Shown here piece after piece: positions 1-10,089 of a DNA stretch of 64,000 bases. Every line of letters begins with the position of its first letter. Position 1 is the stretch's first letter. A program made the position numbers and the translations under genes. The notes under the pieces were generated by a model. The model worked only from the letters and a program-made list of their open reading frames with translations. It was not told where the DNA came from and searched no databases. Source of the DNA: Nitrosospira multiformis (GTDB lineage Bacteria; Pseudomonadota; Gammaproteobacteria; Burkholderiales; Nitrosomonadaceae); NCBI RefSeq assembly GCF_900111585.1, contig NZ_FOHI01000003.1, positions 357,492-421,491 on the forward strand, in the 5' to 3' direction.

Positions 1-131
1 AATGGGTAGATTAACCCGTAGGATTCCCGGTTCTTAATCCGGATTCCTTTGCCCGGATGGGCAGTGCCTGTAGCGCAGCCACGGCGGCACACGTGGGGGC
101 TGCGGGATCGATATCTGATAAGGAGTATCTG

Positions 132-1430
132 TTGAAAATTTTTAAGGCTGTACCGGTTGCGCCTATTTTCGTGTTTCTCGTTTCCACGTTATTCATGGGG
201 GTTTTCCCGGATACTGCCTTCGCGCAGACCAAACCCGCCGCGGAAAAGTACAAGGAGGATGGAGGAGCCAACAAGGAGACGAGCAAGGAAGCAAACAAGG
301 AAGTGAAAGGCGGTGAATGCGCCCCGGTCGCAGTATGGACTGTTCCCGGCTCAGGGAAAATATCCATTACCGATGTTATCGGCCGAGCTGTCCGGCAGGG
401 GGTGGTGTTGCTGGGAGAAGCGCACGATAATCCTGAGCACCACCGCTGGCAGTTGCAGACGCTGGCCGCGTTGCATGCAGAGCGGCCGGACATGGTGATC
501 GGCTTCGAGATGTTTCCACGCAGGGTGCAAAAGGTGCTCGATCAGTGGGTTGCAGGCGAGCTCACCGAGGCCCAGTTTCTCGCTGCTTCCGAGTGGAATA
601 CGGTCTGGAGCACCGATGCAGCCATGTACATGCCCCTGTTCCACTTCGCGCGCATGAATCGCGTGCCGATGGTGGCATTGAACATCGATACACGTTTGAG
701 GCGATCGGTTGCGACAAAGGGATTCGCGGGAGTGCCGGAGAATGAACGAGAAGGTGTAACGGCGCCCGCTGAACCGAGCAACGCATACCTCGACTATCTG
801 CTCCCGATCTACGGTGAGCACGATCGCGCAGGCAAGAAAAAGGCGGGCGCCAGTGCGGGTCGTGACGATCCGGATTTTCGACGCTTCGTGGAAGGCCAGC
901 AACTGTGGGATCGGGCGATGGCGCAAGGCATTCATTCCGCATTGGACCGGTCCCAGCGTCCCCTGGTTGTGGGGATCATGGGTTCGGGGCATATCAAATA
1001 TGGCTACGGTGTTCCACACCAGTTGAAGCATCTGGGAGTGACGGATGTGGGAATGCTGCTTCCCTGGAACAGTGGTACTTCATGTGATCTCCTTACAGCG
1101 GACATAGCAGATGCCATATTCGGAACGGCGTTGCCGCCACTGGCGGCGGATGAGCATCCCCGGCAGCGCCTGGGGATCCGCTTCGAGATGGCACAGGACG
1201 GGGGCGGCGCGCGCGTGCTGCAAGTGGAGAAGGGCAGCATCGCCGAGAAAGCGGATATACGTGAAAGTGATTTGATCATCGAGGCCGCGGGCTTGCCTGT
1301 CAAGCAGCTCAACGATATCGTGGAAATCGTCAAACGGCAGGCGCCGGGAACATGGCTCCCGCTGAAACTCAAGCGCGGCAGTGATACGATGGAGGCTGTC
1401 GCAAAGTTTTCTCCGATGTCCAAACGGTGA
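132..1430 (+). CDS. ChaN-family haem-binding (lipo)protein-like with C-terminal PDZ domain
   Basis: Exported protein of the ChaN/Tiki-like (former DUF399) family, known for haem binding and iron uptake; the present substrate is inferred. I chose the TTG at 132 because an AAGGAG box lies 7 bases upstream and the product then opens with a typical signal peptide (hydrophobic stretch ending near FAQ). The in-frame ATG at 57 would add 25 residues before that signal. A charged Lys/Glu-rich linker follows. The ChaN core starts at 'VLLGEAHDNPEHH' and includes 'GFEMFPRR' and 'GIMGSGHIKYG', the family's characteristic Glu/His positions. The last ~90 residues form a PDZ domain ('VLQVEKGSIAEKADI...DLIIEAAG'). 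No lipobox Cys is seen in the signal, so the product is probably periplasmic. The gene ends where the M1 peptidase gene begins, suggesting co-transcription. Confidence 0.8.
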   Translation: MKIFKAVPVAPIFVFLVSTLFMGVFPDTAFAQTKPAAEKYKEDGGANKETSKEANKEVKGGECAPVAVWTVPGSGKISITDVIGRAVRQGVVLLGEAHDNPEHHRWQLQTLAALHAERPDMVIGFEMFPRRVQKVLDQWVAGELTEAQFLAASEWNTVWSTDAAMYMPLFHFARMNRVPMVALNIDTRLRRSVATKGFAGVPENEREGVTAPAEPSNAYLDYLLPIYGEHDRAGKKKAGASAGRDDPDFRRFVEGQQLWDRAMAQGIHSALDRSQRPLVVGIMGSGHIKYGYGVPHQLKHLGVTDVGMLLPWNSGTSCDLLTADIADAIFGTALPPLAADEHPRQRLGIRFEMAQDGGGARVLQVEKGSIAEKADIRESDLIIEAAGLPVKQLNDIVEIVKRQAPGTWLPLKLKRGSDTMEAVAKFSPMSKR

Positions 1431-1432
1431 AC

Positions 1433-3592
1433 ATGATGCAAATAATAATGTCTGCAACGAGGCCGATAATGAAAGGGATGCGAAACAGTTGCATCCCCGA
1501 TTCCGGAAAAGCTGCCAGGACTGTTTCGTATGTGTCGCTCCTGTATGGCTCGCTCCTGATTGTTTGCATAACAGCAATTTTGTTTTTTCCTGCTGCATTT
1601 GCCGCGGAAGCGGCGGAATCAGGTTCCGCTCAGGAGGTCTCTCGCATCGATTCTCCGGTCCATTATGACATCCGCGTTCACATCGATCCGCTGGAGCGCA
1701 CTCTCAAGGGTCGCAGTGTGATCACCGCGAATACCCGAGAGGAACTGACACTTGTGATAGGCCGCCGTTTCGAAGTGCTGAAGGCGCGGGTGGATGACGA
1801 GCCGATCGGCCCGTCTGCGACCGTGGGAGCGATGCGGGCCTGGCGTATTCCGGGGGAAGAGAAGCTTCCCCGCCGTATAGAAATAGAGTGGCGAGGGGAA
1901 CTGTCTCCGCTGGATACCTCGCTCGATCACCGCCAGACACTGGGGCAGAACGAGCCGGTCAGTGGCGAATCGGGTACGTTCCTGCCCGATTCTAGCGGCT
2001 GGTACCCGTATCTTGCAGGCGAACTCGCCAGCTATGATTTGAGCATGGAGTTCCCGGCCGGCCAGCGGGGGGTGGTCGCCGGGCGACTTGCGGAGGAATC
2101 GGAATCGCCGCAGGGATTTCGCGCACGTTTTGAATTTCCCGCTCCCACCGGCGGGATCGATCTCATGGGCGGCCCCTACATTGTCGAAACCCGGACAAGC
2201 CGCAGTGCGGGGGGCAAGCCGATCGTGTTGAGAACCTATTTCCATCGGGAAGTCGCGGACCTTGCAGGAGAGTACCTCGATTCGGTCAAGGAATATATCG
2301 ATCTTTATGAATCCTGGATCGGCGCCTATCCATTCACGGAGTTCAGCATCGTCTCAAGTCCGACACCGACGGGTTTTGGCATGCCCACGCTCACCTACCT
2401 CGGTTTGGAGGTGCTGCGGCTGCCTTTCATTCGCGCAACCTCCCTGGGTCACGAGGTATTGCACAACTGGTGGGGAAACGGCGTGTATCCCGATTATGCA
2501 AAAGGCAACTGGTCGGAAGGATTGACCACCTTTATGGCCGATTATGCGTATAAAGAGCGGGAGAGCGATGCAGCGGCGCGGGAAATGCGACAGGGCTGGC
2601 TACGCGATTTTGCCGCCCTATCGCCCAGTCAGTATGCGCCACTGAGGAGCTTTACCTCGCGCACGCACGGAGCTTCGCAAATCGTCGGCTACAACAAGGC
2701 TGCCATGGTGTTTTTGATGCTGCGCGACCTGCTCGGGCGGGAAACTTTCGATCGCGCACTCCAGACATTCTGGCGCGAACAGCGCTTCCGCGTTGCCTCG
2801 TGGGAAGATCTGCAGCGTGCCTTTGAGACTGCTTCCGGCAGGAATCTGCACGTATTCTTCGATCAATGGCTCACTCGCCCCGGTGCGCCAGTCGTGCGAT
2901 TGACGAAAGCGGTGCGGATGAAGGCAGAGGGGGGAAGCCATCATGTTTCGGTCACGCTCGAACAACCGGCGCCTGCGTATCGGCTGCGGGTACCGATTGC
3001 CGTCCGCATCCAGCAAGGCGAAAAAATTCACACCGTCGATTTTGAGAACACGCAGCAAGTGTTTTCCATCGAGACTGACGTCACTCCGCTGGAAGTGATA
3101 CTTGATCCCGATCTCCGTTTGTTCCGGCATTTGATGCCGCAGGAGGCGACTCCGATCCTGCGTCAGGTGATGGTGAACAAGACAACAGTAACCGTTTTAC
3201 TGCCCGAAAGCGGACCTGCCCGCGATGCCGCGGAGATTCTGGCGACCAAGCTTCAACATCGCGCGCCAAAACTGATCCCGGGTACGGACAATATGCCGGC
3301 CACGCCGACCCTGGTGATAGGCCTCCAGGACCAGGTGGATGCGTGGCTCGCGCGGCACGAGTTGCACAGGCCGGAGGATATGAAGGGTAAAGGCTCGGCC
3401 CAGGCCTGGACTACGCGCCTTTCCGACGGTACCACGCTTGCGGTCGTTTCCGCACGCGACATCGAATCACTGACTGCGTTGACCCGGCCATTGCCGCACT
3501 ATGGCCGCCAGAGCTACGTCGTGTTCGAGGGCGCGAAAGCGGTCAACCGCGGCACATGGCCTACTCGTCCACAGGCGGTGAAACTCGATTGA
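1433..3592 (+). CDS. M1 family (gluzincin) metallopeptidase, exported
   Basis: Zinc aminopeptidase-like protein of about 720 residues. The zinc site is visible: HEVLH followed by WWGN and, 17 residues after the second His, a Glu in 'NWSEGLTTF'. Classic M1 enzymes have 18 residues in that spacing. The upstream GxMEN motif is replaced by 'GFGMPTLTYLG', so substrate specificity may differ from ordinary aminopeptidase N. The N-terminus has a hydrophobic segment (SLLYGSLLIVCITAILFF) ending near an AFAAEA cleavage site, so it is exported. The start is uncertain: GTG 1427 overlaps the previous stop, ATG 1433 and 1436 follow, and ATG 1469 has a GAGG box 6 bases upstream. The gene abuts the ChaN-PDZ gene, so the pair is probably an operon with an envelope role. 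Confidence 0.82.
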   Translation: MMQIIMSATRPIMKGMRNSCIPDSGKAARTVSYVSLLYGSLLIVCITAILFFPAAFAAEAAESGSAQEVSRIDSPVHYDIRVHIDPLERTLKGRSVITANTREELTLVIGRRFEVLKARVDDEPIGPSATVGAMRAWRIPGEEKLPRRIEIEWRGELSPLDTSLDHRQTLGQNEPVSGESGTFLPDSSGWYPYLAGELASYDLSMEFPAGQRGVVAGRLAEESESPQGFRARFEFPAPTGGIDLMGGPYIVETRTSRSAGGKPIVLRTYFHREVADLAGEYLDSVKEYIDLYESWIGAYPFTEFSIVSSPTPTGFGMPTLTYLGLEVLRLPFIRATSLGHEVLHNWWGNGVYPDYAKGNWSEGLTTFMADYAYKERESDAAAREMRQGWLRDFAALSPSQYAPLRSFTSRTHGASQIVGYNKAAMVFLMLRDLLGRETFDRALQTFWREQRFRVASWEDLQRAFETASGRNLHVFFDQWLTRPGAPVVRLTKAVRMKAEGGSHHVSVTLEQPAPAYRLRVPIAVRIQQGEKIHTVDFENTQQVFSIETDVTPLEVILDPDLRLFRHLMPQEATPILRQVMVNKTTVTVLLPESGPARDAAEILATKLQHRAPKLIPGTDNMPATPTLVIGLQDQVDAWLARHELHRPEDMKGKGSAQAWTTRLSDGTTLAVVSARDIESLTALTRPLPHYGRQSYVVFEGAKAVNRGTWPTRPQAVKLD

Positions 3593-3759
3593 GAGAGTGG
3601 ACGAATTCCTCTTTGGCAGGCTTTTTTTCGTTTTACCTTGGTATCTCCAAATGAACCAGGATCGCGTCCTCCACCGCCAGCATATCGGTCCAATTTAGGG
3701 ACTTTAAGGCTGGTTCTTGTTAGAATAATAAAGATTTACATAATTACTTGGAGTATTTG

Positions 3760-4185
3760 ATGGCTGTCGAGCGAACCCTGTCTATCATCAAGCCGGATGC
3801 AGTGGCAAAAAATATAATAGGAGAAATTTACTCCCGCTTTGAACGGAACGGACTGAAAATAGTCGCATCAAGGATGCTGCGTCTATCCCAGGCTGATGCT
3901 GAGGGTTTTTATGCAGTCCACCGGGAACGGCCGTTCTTCAATGATCTGGTGAAATTCATGATTTCCGGTCCCGTCATGGTGCAGGTACTGGAAGGTGAGG
4001 ATGCCATCAGAAAAAACCGGGATCTGATGGGGGCGACCGATCCGAGGAAGGCCGAAAAGGGGACGATTCGGGCAGATTTTGCCGAGAGTATCGATGCGAA
4101 CGCTGTGCATGGCTCGGATGCGTCCGAAACCGCGGCGGCTGAGATCGCCTATTTTTTTCCGGAACTCAATATTTATTCGCGATAA
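3760..4185 (+). CDS. ndk: Nucleoside diphosphate kinase
   Basis: Transfers the gamma phosphate from ATP to NDPs through a phosphohistidine, balancing (d)NTP pools in the cytoplasm. The product is 141 residues, the standard bacterial length. It starts '[15 protein letters not shown]' and carries the active-site signature 'NAVHGSDA' with the catalytic His. A GGAG box at 3750-3753 supports the ATG at 3760; the TTG at 3748 lies inside that ribosome-binding region. It heads the conserved ndk-rlmN-rodZ-ispG-hisS-yfgM-bamB-der cluster. About 165 bases without a gene precede it. Confidence 0.97.
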   Translation: MAVERTLSIIKPDAVAKNIIGEIYSRFERNGLKIVASRMLRLSQADAEGFYAVHRERPFFNDLVKFMISGPVMVQVLEGEDAIRKNRDLMGATDPRKAEKGTIRADFAESIDANAVHGSDASETAAAEIAYFFPELNIYSR

Positions 4186-4204
4186 GGGGGATCACGGCTC
4201 AGGT

Positions 4205-5302
4205 ATGAGCATCAATCTTCTGGATTTCGATGCGAAAGGGCTTACCAGTTTCTGTGCGGAAATCGGTGAGAAGCCGTTCCGCGCCCGCCAACTGCTGCGC
4301 TGGATACATCGGGCCGGTGAAGCCGATTTCGATGCCATGAGCGACCTCGCGAAAGGATTGCGGGAAAAGCTGTCTGCTGCCGCGGTGATAGAACCACCGA
4401 AAGTCATCAGCGATCATACCGCTCCCGATGGTACTCGCAAATGGCTGCTGTCGGTCGGCGCGGGTAATGGAATCGAAACAGTTTACATACCGGAAACGAG
4501 CCGGGGGACGCTGTGTATTTCCAGTCAGGTAGGGTGTGCGCTCGCGTGCGCATTTTGTTCCACCGGGAGGCAGGGATTCAACCGTAATCTGACGGTGGCG
4601 GAAATCATCGGCCAATTGTGGTGGGCGAATAAAGCGCTGACGGAAACGTTCACGAGTGAGGCGGGACGCGAACGTCCCATCACCAATATAGTCATGATGG
4701 GGATGGGGGAGCCGCTGACAAATTTCGAGAATGTAGTGACATCGCTCGACCTGATGCTGGACGACAATGCTTATGGCTTATCACGGCGCCGGGTGACCGT
4801 GAGCACGTCGGGAATAATTCCAGCCATGGACCGTCTCCGCGAGCGTTGCCCAGTGGCGCTGGCGGTATCCCTGCATGCTCCCAACGACGCGTTGCGCGAT
4901 CAATTGGTGCCGATCAACAGGAAATACCCCATCAGGGAACTGCTGGGCGCATGCGAGCGCTATCTTCAATCCGCGCCACGAGATTTCATCACTTTTGAAT
5001 ATGTCATGCTGGATGGCGTGAATGACAGCGTGGCGCAAGCGCGTGAATTGGTGCAACTGGTAAGGGACATTCCCTGCAAGTTAAACCTGATTCCGTTCAA
5101 TCCTTTTCCTGATTCAGGTTTCAGGCGTTCTTCCGCAAACGCCGTATCCCGCTTTCGCGATGTGTTGATGGAGGCAGGATTGGTGACTACGGTACGCAAG
5201 ACGCGGGGGGATGATATTGCCGCGGCCTGCGGCCAGCTCGCAGGAAAAGTCCTCGACAAGACACGCCGCGCGCCCCGCAGCATTGCGGAAGCGGCTGGAT
5301 GA
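4205..5302 (+). CDS. rlmN: Dual-specificity 23S rRNA A2503 / tRNA A37 C2-methyltransferase (radical SAM)
   Basis: Methylates C2 of A2503 in 23S rRNA, and A37 in some tRNAs, using a radical-SAM mechanism. The product is 365 residues. The CX3CX2C cluster motif is present in '[14 protein letters not shown]', followed by '[14 protein letters not shown]', the SAM-binding GEP region. '[13 protein letters not shown]' and the C-terminal '[14 protein letters not shown]' also fit RlmN. ATG 4205 gives the family's usual N-terminus ('[13 protein letters not shown]'); the longer frame from 4079 runs inside ndk and is not needed. It lies 19 bases downstream of ndk and is probably co-transcribed. Confidence 0.96.
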   Translation: MSINLLDFDAKGLTSFCAEIGEKPFRARQLLRWIHRAGEADFDAMSDLAKGLREKLSAAAVIEPPKVISDHTAPDGTRKWLLSVGAGNGIETVYIPETSRGTLCISSQVGCALACAFCSTGRQGFNRNLTVAEIIGQLWWANKALTETFTSEAGRERPITNIVMMGMGEPLTNFENVVTSLDLMLDDNAYGLSRRRVTVSTSGIIPAMDRLRERCPVALAVSLHAPNDALRDQLVPINRKYPIRELLGACERYLQSAPRDFITFEYVMLDGVNDSVAQARELVQLVRDIPCKLNLIPFNPFPDSGFRRSSANAVSRFRDVLMEAGLVTTVRKTRGDDIAAACGQLAGKVLDKTRRAPRSIAEAAG

Positions 5303-5410
5303 GGCAGGTTCGGGCGTATTTTTCCGGTTGGCAACTGCACCTGGAGATGTGAAGGCGCAAAAGCGATTACCGGATATGAAGCGTCAGGTAACATGAGATG
5401 GGGTGAGGGA

Positions 5411-6649
5411 ATGGAAGCTCCTGAAAGTAGCGACATCGAGCAGCATGAGGAACCAAAACAAACCGGAGAGCAGGTTGGCCAAGTGCTGCGCGCTGCGCGG
5501 CTGGAGCGCGGTCTGGATATTGAGGACGTTGCGCGGCAGTTACGCTTTGCAGCGCGGCAGGTGACGGCACTCGAAGAGGATGAATACGATAAGCTTGCCG
5601 GCGGCCCTTTCCTGCGCGGATTCGTGCGCAATTATGCCAAATTGCTGCAACTGGATGAGGCGCCGTTATTGAAGTTGCTTGAACAGTCGGTTCCTCCTCC
5701 GACTGCGCAGGTGGGGCGACCTCCAAGTGAGGAGATCCCTTTCCCCTCCGGGCAGGAGTATCTGAAACGCAACGCGGTCATCGGCGGAGGAATTGTCCTG
5801 GCGATCACTCTGCTGGGTTACGTGATCTATAGCGGTGACAAGGCTCCAGTTGCCGAGCAGCCCGACATGGCACTGGAATCGGAGAAAGACACCGAGCAGC
5901 CGACTCTTTCATTCCCGTTTGCGCCGCAGGCGCCCACCGCAGAAGCGCCGGAATCCCAAGCTCCCGCACCTTCCGCGCTTGCTCCCGATATGGCTTCCCA
6001 GTCAGAGCGGGGTATTGCCGCCATTCAGGAGACAGCACCTTCTGCGGATACGGGCAGAGAGCAGGACACCGTGGCGTCCGCGCATAAAGACGAGGCCGCT
6101 GGGAGCGGTACCGAAGCTTCCGCTGGAGAGCCTTTCACTCTGCCTCTTGCGCCGCCACCGGCACCGCACACCGGTCCCACAGCATCGGCAGTTCCAGGGG
6201 GGGAGTCCGCCAATGTCGCAGTGACTCCGAAGCCCTCTCAGGGCGCAGTTGCTTCGAAGCCCCCTCAGGGCGCAGTGGCCCCGAGGCCACCTGAGGTCGC
6301 AGTTGTTCCGAAGCCGCCTCAAGTCGCGGTTGCTCCGAAGCCACCTGAGGCCGCAGTTGCTCCAAAATCACCTCAGGTCGCAGTGGCTCCGAAGCCACCT
6401 CCTGCAAAAGCTGGAATTCGTCTGACGTTTGCCGGGGAGTCATGGGTGCAAGTCAAGGATGGCAGCGGTAAATTGCTTCTCTCAAGAGTCAATCCTCCTG
6501 GGAGCGAGCAGGTGCTGCGTGGTAAGCCGCCCTATTCCCTCATGATCGGAAACCCGGGTCAGGTCAAGCTTGTCTATAATAACAGCCCGGTCGATCTCTC
6601 GACTTTCGCCAAACTTCCCGGTGGAATGGCACATCTCGTGCTCCAATAG
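5411..6649 (+). CDS. rodZ: RodZ-like helix-turn-helix membrane protein with proline-rich repeats
   Basis: Bitopic inner-membrane protein of the RodZ family, which links MreB filaments to the envelope and supports rod shape. The cytoplasmic N-terminus has an Xre-type HTH ('LRAARLERGLDIEDVARQL' and 'FLRGFVRNYAKLLQLD'). One transmembrane helix follows ('AVIGGGIVLAITLLGYVIY'), then a long Pro/Ala/Glu-rich periplasmic stalk with seven 9-residue repeats at 6215-6403. The C-terminal DUF4115-type domain ends the protein ('IRLTFAGESWVQVKDGSGK'). ATG 5411 has a GTGAGGGA purine run just upstream; ATG 5393 is an alternative. The pilW/pilF gene that often sits between rlmN and rodZ is absent. Confidence 0.9.
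   Translation: MEAPESSDIEQHEEPKQTGEQVGQVLRAARLERGLDIEDVARQLRFAARQVTALEEDEYDKLAGGPFLRGFVRNYAKLLQLDEAPLLKLLEQSVPPPTAQVGRPPSEEIPFPSGQEYLKRNAVIGGGIVLAITLLGYVIYSGDKAPVAEQPDMALESEKDTEQPTLSFPFAPQAPTAEAPESQAPAPSALAPDMASQSERGIAAIQETAPSADTGREQDTVASAHKDEAAGSGTEASAGEPFTLPLAPPPAPHTGPTASAVPGGESANVAVTPKPSQGAVASKPPQGAVAPRPPEVAVVPKPPQVAVAPKPPEAAVAPKSPQVAVAPKPPPAKAGIRLTFAGESWVQVKDGSGKLLLSRVNPPGSEQVLRGKPPYSLMIGNPGQVKLVYNNSPVDLSTFAKLPGGMAHLVLQ
6215..6403 (+). repeat. Seven tandem 27-bp units encoding a 9-residue Pro-rich repeat
   Basis: Within the RodZ-like gene, seven consecutive 27-bp units encode variants of V/G-A-V-A-P-K-P-P-Q/E (VAVTPKPSQ, GAVASKPPQ, GAVAPRPPE, VAVVPKPPQ, VAVAPKPPE, AAVAPKSPQ, VAVAPKPPP). 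The unit is a multiple of three, so copy-number change would alter stalk length without breaking the frame. Confidence 0.95.
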
Positions 6650-6682
6650 ATTTCAATTTCAACGCAGCATCTCATATTCATC

Positions 6683-7933
6683 ATGTCTATGGTTCAAAGT
6701 GCTTTTCCCCCACGCAGGAACAGCGTGGGCGTTCAGGTAGGTTCGATCCGGATCGGCGGGGGCGCGCCCATCGTAGTGCAGTCCATGACCAATACCGATA
6801 CGGAAGATGAAATCGCTACCACCGTGCAAGTGGCTCAGCTTGCGCGTGCCGGATCCGAACTCGTGCGCATCACCGTCAATACGGCCGAAGCTGCCAAGGC
6901 TGTGCCGGGTATCAGGGCTCGACTCGATGATATGGGTTGCCACGTTCCCCTGATAGGCGATTTTCACTTCAATGGCCATAAACTGGTGACAGAGTATCCC
7001 GGTTGCGCACGTGCGCTGGCGAAATACCGTATCAATCCTGGTAATGTCGGGCATGGAAAGAAACGTGACGAACAGTTTTCCATTCTGATCGAAGCGGCCT
7101 GCAAGTATGAAAAACCGGTGCGCATCGGGGTCAACTGGGGAAGCCTCGATCCCGAGCTGCTGGCGCGCATGATGGACGAGAATGCCCGCTCCGGGGACCC
7201 GAAGGATGCCTCCGCGGTAATGTACGAAGCCTTGATTACCTCTGCGCTTCAAAGCGCTGAGCGCGCGGAGGAGATCGGGCTGGGTCGTGACAGAATCATA
7301 TTGTCATGCAAGATGAGCGGGGTGAGAGATCTCATTACCGTTTATCGCGCTCTTGCGTCCCGCTGCGACTATGCGCTGCACCTTGGGCTCACCGAGGCGG
7401 GCATGGGTTCGAAGGGGATTGTTGCTTCCACGGCAGCACTGTCGGTACTGCTTCTCGAAGGTATCGGCGATACGATACGAATATCGTTGACGCCCGAGCC
7501 AGGGGGAGACCGCGCGCGCGAAGTGATTGTGGCTCAGGAGATACTGCAAACCACCGGTTTGCGCGCTTTTGTGCCTCTGGTTGCCGCCTGTCCCGGTTGC
7601 GGCCGTACCACCAGCACCTATTTTCAGGAACTGGCGGAAAGCATCCAGGGCTACGTGCGCGAGCAGATGCTGGTATGGCGCGAGGAATACGAGGGTGTGG
7701 AAAATATGACCCTCGCTGTGATGGGGTGCGTGGTCAATGGCCCCGGCGAAAGCAAGCATGCCAATATCGGCATCAGCCTGCCAGGCTCAGGGGAACGGCC
7801 GGTGGCGCCGGTATTTGTGGATGGCCAGAAGTCTGTAACGCTGAAAGGCGACAATATCGCAGGAGAGTTTCGCCAGATAGTCGATGAATATGTGCAGATG
7901 AAATACCCCAAGAAAGCAGTCGATGCCCACTAG
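6683..7933 (+). CDS. ispG: 4-hydroxy-3-methylbut-2-en-1-yl diphosphate synthase
   Basis: Penultimate enzyme of the MEP isoprenoid pathway: a [4Fe-4S] enzyme converting MEcPP to HMBPP. The product is 416 residues. The N-terminal TIM barrel opens with '[22 protein letters not shown]'. The cluster-ligating C-terminal region shows 'CPGCGRTTS', '[10 protein letters not shown]' and a Glu in 'GESKHANIG'. ATG 6683 is used; ATG 6689 is a close alternative. The last 11 bases overlap hisS in another frame, which suggests translational coupling. The product feeds ubiquinone, undecaprenyl and hopanoid synthesis (compare hpnD near 38.6 kb). Confidence 0.97.
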   Translation: MSMVQSAFPPRRNSVGVQVGSIRIGGGAPIVVQSMTNTDTEDEIATTVQVAQLARAGSELVRITVNTAEAAKAVPGIRARLDDMGCHVPLIGDFHFNGHKLVTEYPGCARALAKYRINPGNVGHGKKRDEQFSILIEAACKYEKPVRIGVNWGSLDPELLARMMDENARSGDPKDASAVMYEALITSALQSAERAEEIGLGRDRIILSCKMSGVRDLITVYRALASRCDYALHLGLTEAGMGSKGIVASTAALSVLLLEGIGDTIRISLTPEPGGDRAREVIVAQEILQTTGLRAFVPLVAACPGCGRTTSTYFQELAESIQGYVREQMLVWREEYEGVENMTLAVMGCVVNGPGESKHANIGISLPGSGERPVAPVFVDGQKSVTLKGDNIAGEFRQIVDEYVQMKYPKKAVDAH

Positions 7934-9182
7934 GGGGATTCAGGCTGTACGCGGGATGAACGACATCCTGCCTGATCAGATCGACCGGTGGGAGTTCTTC
8001 GAGCAAAGTGTCCGCGACTGGATGGCGGCTTATGGCTACCGCAATATCCGCATGCCGATAGTCGAGCAGACCGACCTGTTTGTGCGTTCCATCGGGGCGG
8101 TCACAGACATCGTCGAGAAAGAGATGTACACCTTCGTGGATCATCTAAACGGCGAGAGCCTGACACTGCGGCCGGAAGGAACCGCGTCCTGCGTGCGTGC
8201 GGTTCTTGAGCATAATCTGCTCTATTCCGGCCCGCAACGGCTATATTATTCGGGTGCGATGTTCCGCCACGAGCGTCCGCAAAAAGGACGTTACCGGCAA
8301 TTCCATCAGGTCGGCGCCGAAGCTCTGGGATATGCCGGCCCCGATATCGATGCCGAGCTTATCATCATGGGTGCCGACTTGTGGAAACGGCTCGGCGTTT
8401 CCGGGGTACGACTCGAAATCGGGACGCTTGGCAGCGCGGAGTCACGCTCTGTGCATCGTACCCGCCTAATCGGCTACCTGCAGCGGCATCTATGCAAGCT
8501 GGATGAGGATGCATCCAGGCGCCTGCACAGCAATCCCTTGCGCATACTCGACAGCAAGAATGCCGGGATGAGAGAGATTATCGAGGGCGCTCCGCGGTTA
8601 CTGGATGACCTGGACGAAGACTCCCTCATTCATTTTGAAGGTTTGCAGCAAATCCTGCGCGAGCAGGGGATCGACTTCGAGATCAACCCGCGACTGGTAC
8701 GGGGGTTGGATTATTATAATCGCACCGTATTCGAGTGGGTCACCGACAAGCTGGGGGCGCAGGGAACCGTCTGCGCAGGTGGACGCTATGACGGACTGGT
8801 AGAACAGGTCGGCGGCAAGGCTACTCCCGCGTGCGGATTCGCCCTGGGAGTGGAACGAGTACTGGCACTGGTGATGGACAGTGCCATCCCTCAGACTCCT
8901 CCTGATGTCTACGTGGTTCACAAGGGCGATGTCGCGGCCGGGTTTGCCTGGAAAACGGTAAGACACTTGCGGGATCGTGGGTTCCAGGCAATTCTGCATT
9001 GCGGAGAGGGCAACTTCAAAGCGCAGATGAGAAAAGCCGATGCCAGTGGAGCGCGTTTTGCGATCATCATCGGAGATGATGAAGCGCAAGCCGGCGAAAT
9101 AAGTATCAAGCCGCTGCGGGAAGCAGCGGAGCAGGTCCGGGTGGAGCTTGCGGAAGTTGCCGACCTGTTGAAAAAGGCTTGA
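7923..9182 (+). CDS. hisS: Histidyl-tRNA synthetase
   Basis: Class II aminoacyl-tRNA synthetase that charges tRNA-His. The product is 419 residues, normal length. It begins '[15 protein letters not shown]'. Motif 2 is represented by '[20 protein letters not shown]', the HisA signatures by '[15 protein letters not shown]' and '[13 protein letters not shown]', motif 3 by '[14 protein letters not shown]', and an anticodon-binding domain ends the protein. It starts inside the end of ispG (11-bp overlap). Confidence 0.97.
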   Translation: MPTRGIQAVRGMNDILPDQIDRWEFFEQSVRDWMAAYGYRNIRMPIVEQTDLFVRSIGAVTDIVEKEMYTFVDHLNGESLTLRPEGTASCVRAVLEHNLLYSGPQRLYYSGAMFRHERPQKGRYRQFHQVGAEALGYAGPDIDAELIIMGADLWKRLGVSGVRLEIGTLGSAESRSVHRTRLIGYLQRHLCKLDEDASRRLHSNPLRILDSKNAGMREIIEGAPRLLDDLDEDSLIHFEGLQQILREQGIDFEINPRLVRGLDYYNRTVFEWVTDKLGAQGTVCAGGRYDGLVEQVGGKATPACGFALGVERVLALVMDSAIPQTPPDVYVVHKGDVAAGFAWKTVRHLRDRGFQAILHCGEGNFKAQMRKADASGARFAIIIGDDEAQAGEISIKPLREAAEQVRVELAEVADLLKKA

Positions 9183-9218
9183 ATCAGAAGAATTCCAATT
9201 CCAAACTTGGGAAGGTAA

Positions 9219-9857
9219 ATGGCAGCATATAATCCGGAAGAACAGGAAAATATAGACGAGCTGAAATCCTGGTGGAACACGTACGGCACGCTGGTGGTTG
9301 TGATTGTCGCAGTTTTCATCGCGGGTATCGCCGGCGCACAGGCATGGAACTACTACAAGAAGCAGAAAACCGAGCAGGCCCTGGAATTGTATGATTCCGT
9401 GCTACAGGTTCAGGGGAGTGGCGATGCAAAAAAAATCAGCGACGCTGCCGGTCTGGTGATGGAAAGCTTTCCGAGTAGCGGTTACGCGTCGCGTGCGGCA
9501 TTGATATCGGCTCAGACCAGCTTCAACGCCGGAGATTTGCAGAACACGAAAAACCGCCTGCAATGGGTACTCGACAATTCCGGGGAAGAAGAGCTGAAAG
9601 ACATGGCGCGATTACGTTTGACGGGCGTATTGCTGGATGAGAAAAAATACGACGAGGCGCTGCGCCTGCTTGAGGTCAAGCATGGGGAATCCTTCGACGG
9701 ACTCTATGCCGATCGCCGGGGCGATGTGCTGGCGGCCATCGGGAAAGCTGGGGAAGCCCGGGCGGCTTATCAAATGGCGCTTGCCAGGATAAGTTCCGGC
9801 AGCACTTACCATGATATCGTGCAGATGAAGCTGGATGCGCTGCCAAGCGCCAAATAG
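9219..9857 (+). CDS. YfgM-like ancillary SecYEG translocon subunit (TPR_21)
   Basis: Single-pass membrane protein of 212 residues. A short cytoplasmic N-terminus ('MAAYNPEEQENIDELKSWW') precedes one helix ('LVVVIVAVFIAGIAGAQAW') and a periplasmic helical TPR-like region. The N-terminal pattern and the position between hisS and bamB match the YfgM/TPR_21 family, which associates with SecYEG and the chaperone PpiD. A ppiD gene is also in this window at 47.1 kb. A GGGAAGG box lies just upstream of the ATG. Confidence 0.88.
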   Translation: MAAYNPEEQENIDELKSWWNTYGTLVVVIVAVFIAGIAGAQAWNYYKKQKTEQALELYDSVLQVQGSGDAKKISDAAGLVMESFPSSGYASRAALISAQTSFNAGDLQNTKNRLQWVLDNSGEEELKDMARLRLTGVLLDEKKYDEALRLLEVKHGESFDGLYADRRGDVLAAIGKAGEARAAYQMALARISSGSTYHDIVQMKLDALPSAK

Positions 9858-10089
9858 TTACAGTTTCGATATAAACCGGATAAACTTCAGCGCGAGCCCG
9901 CTACCCTTGGCGGCTTGCTGCAGCCGGTCCACTCTGGAAGCCGCTCCCTTAACCTGATATGCCTTGATCGGCTCGTTGATTTTTTCGCAACTACTCCTTC
10001 TCATAAACAGGAAAATGCGCGCAAGCAAAGCTTCAGCCGATGAGTTGCTGAATGTGTTTCCCGTGCCTGCGGATGTGCCGGGAAGCGCT

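Noticed and set aside
1..131. Possible gene end or promoter at the left edge
   Set aside because: Short inverted pieces are present but nothing supports a gene; the frame from 57 to 131 is better read as leader of the ChaN-like gene.
6215..6403. Possible CRISPR-like array because of regular repeats
   Set aside because: Units are contiguous with no spacers and encode an in-frame Pro-rich peptide repeat.
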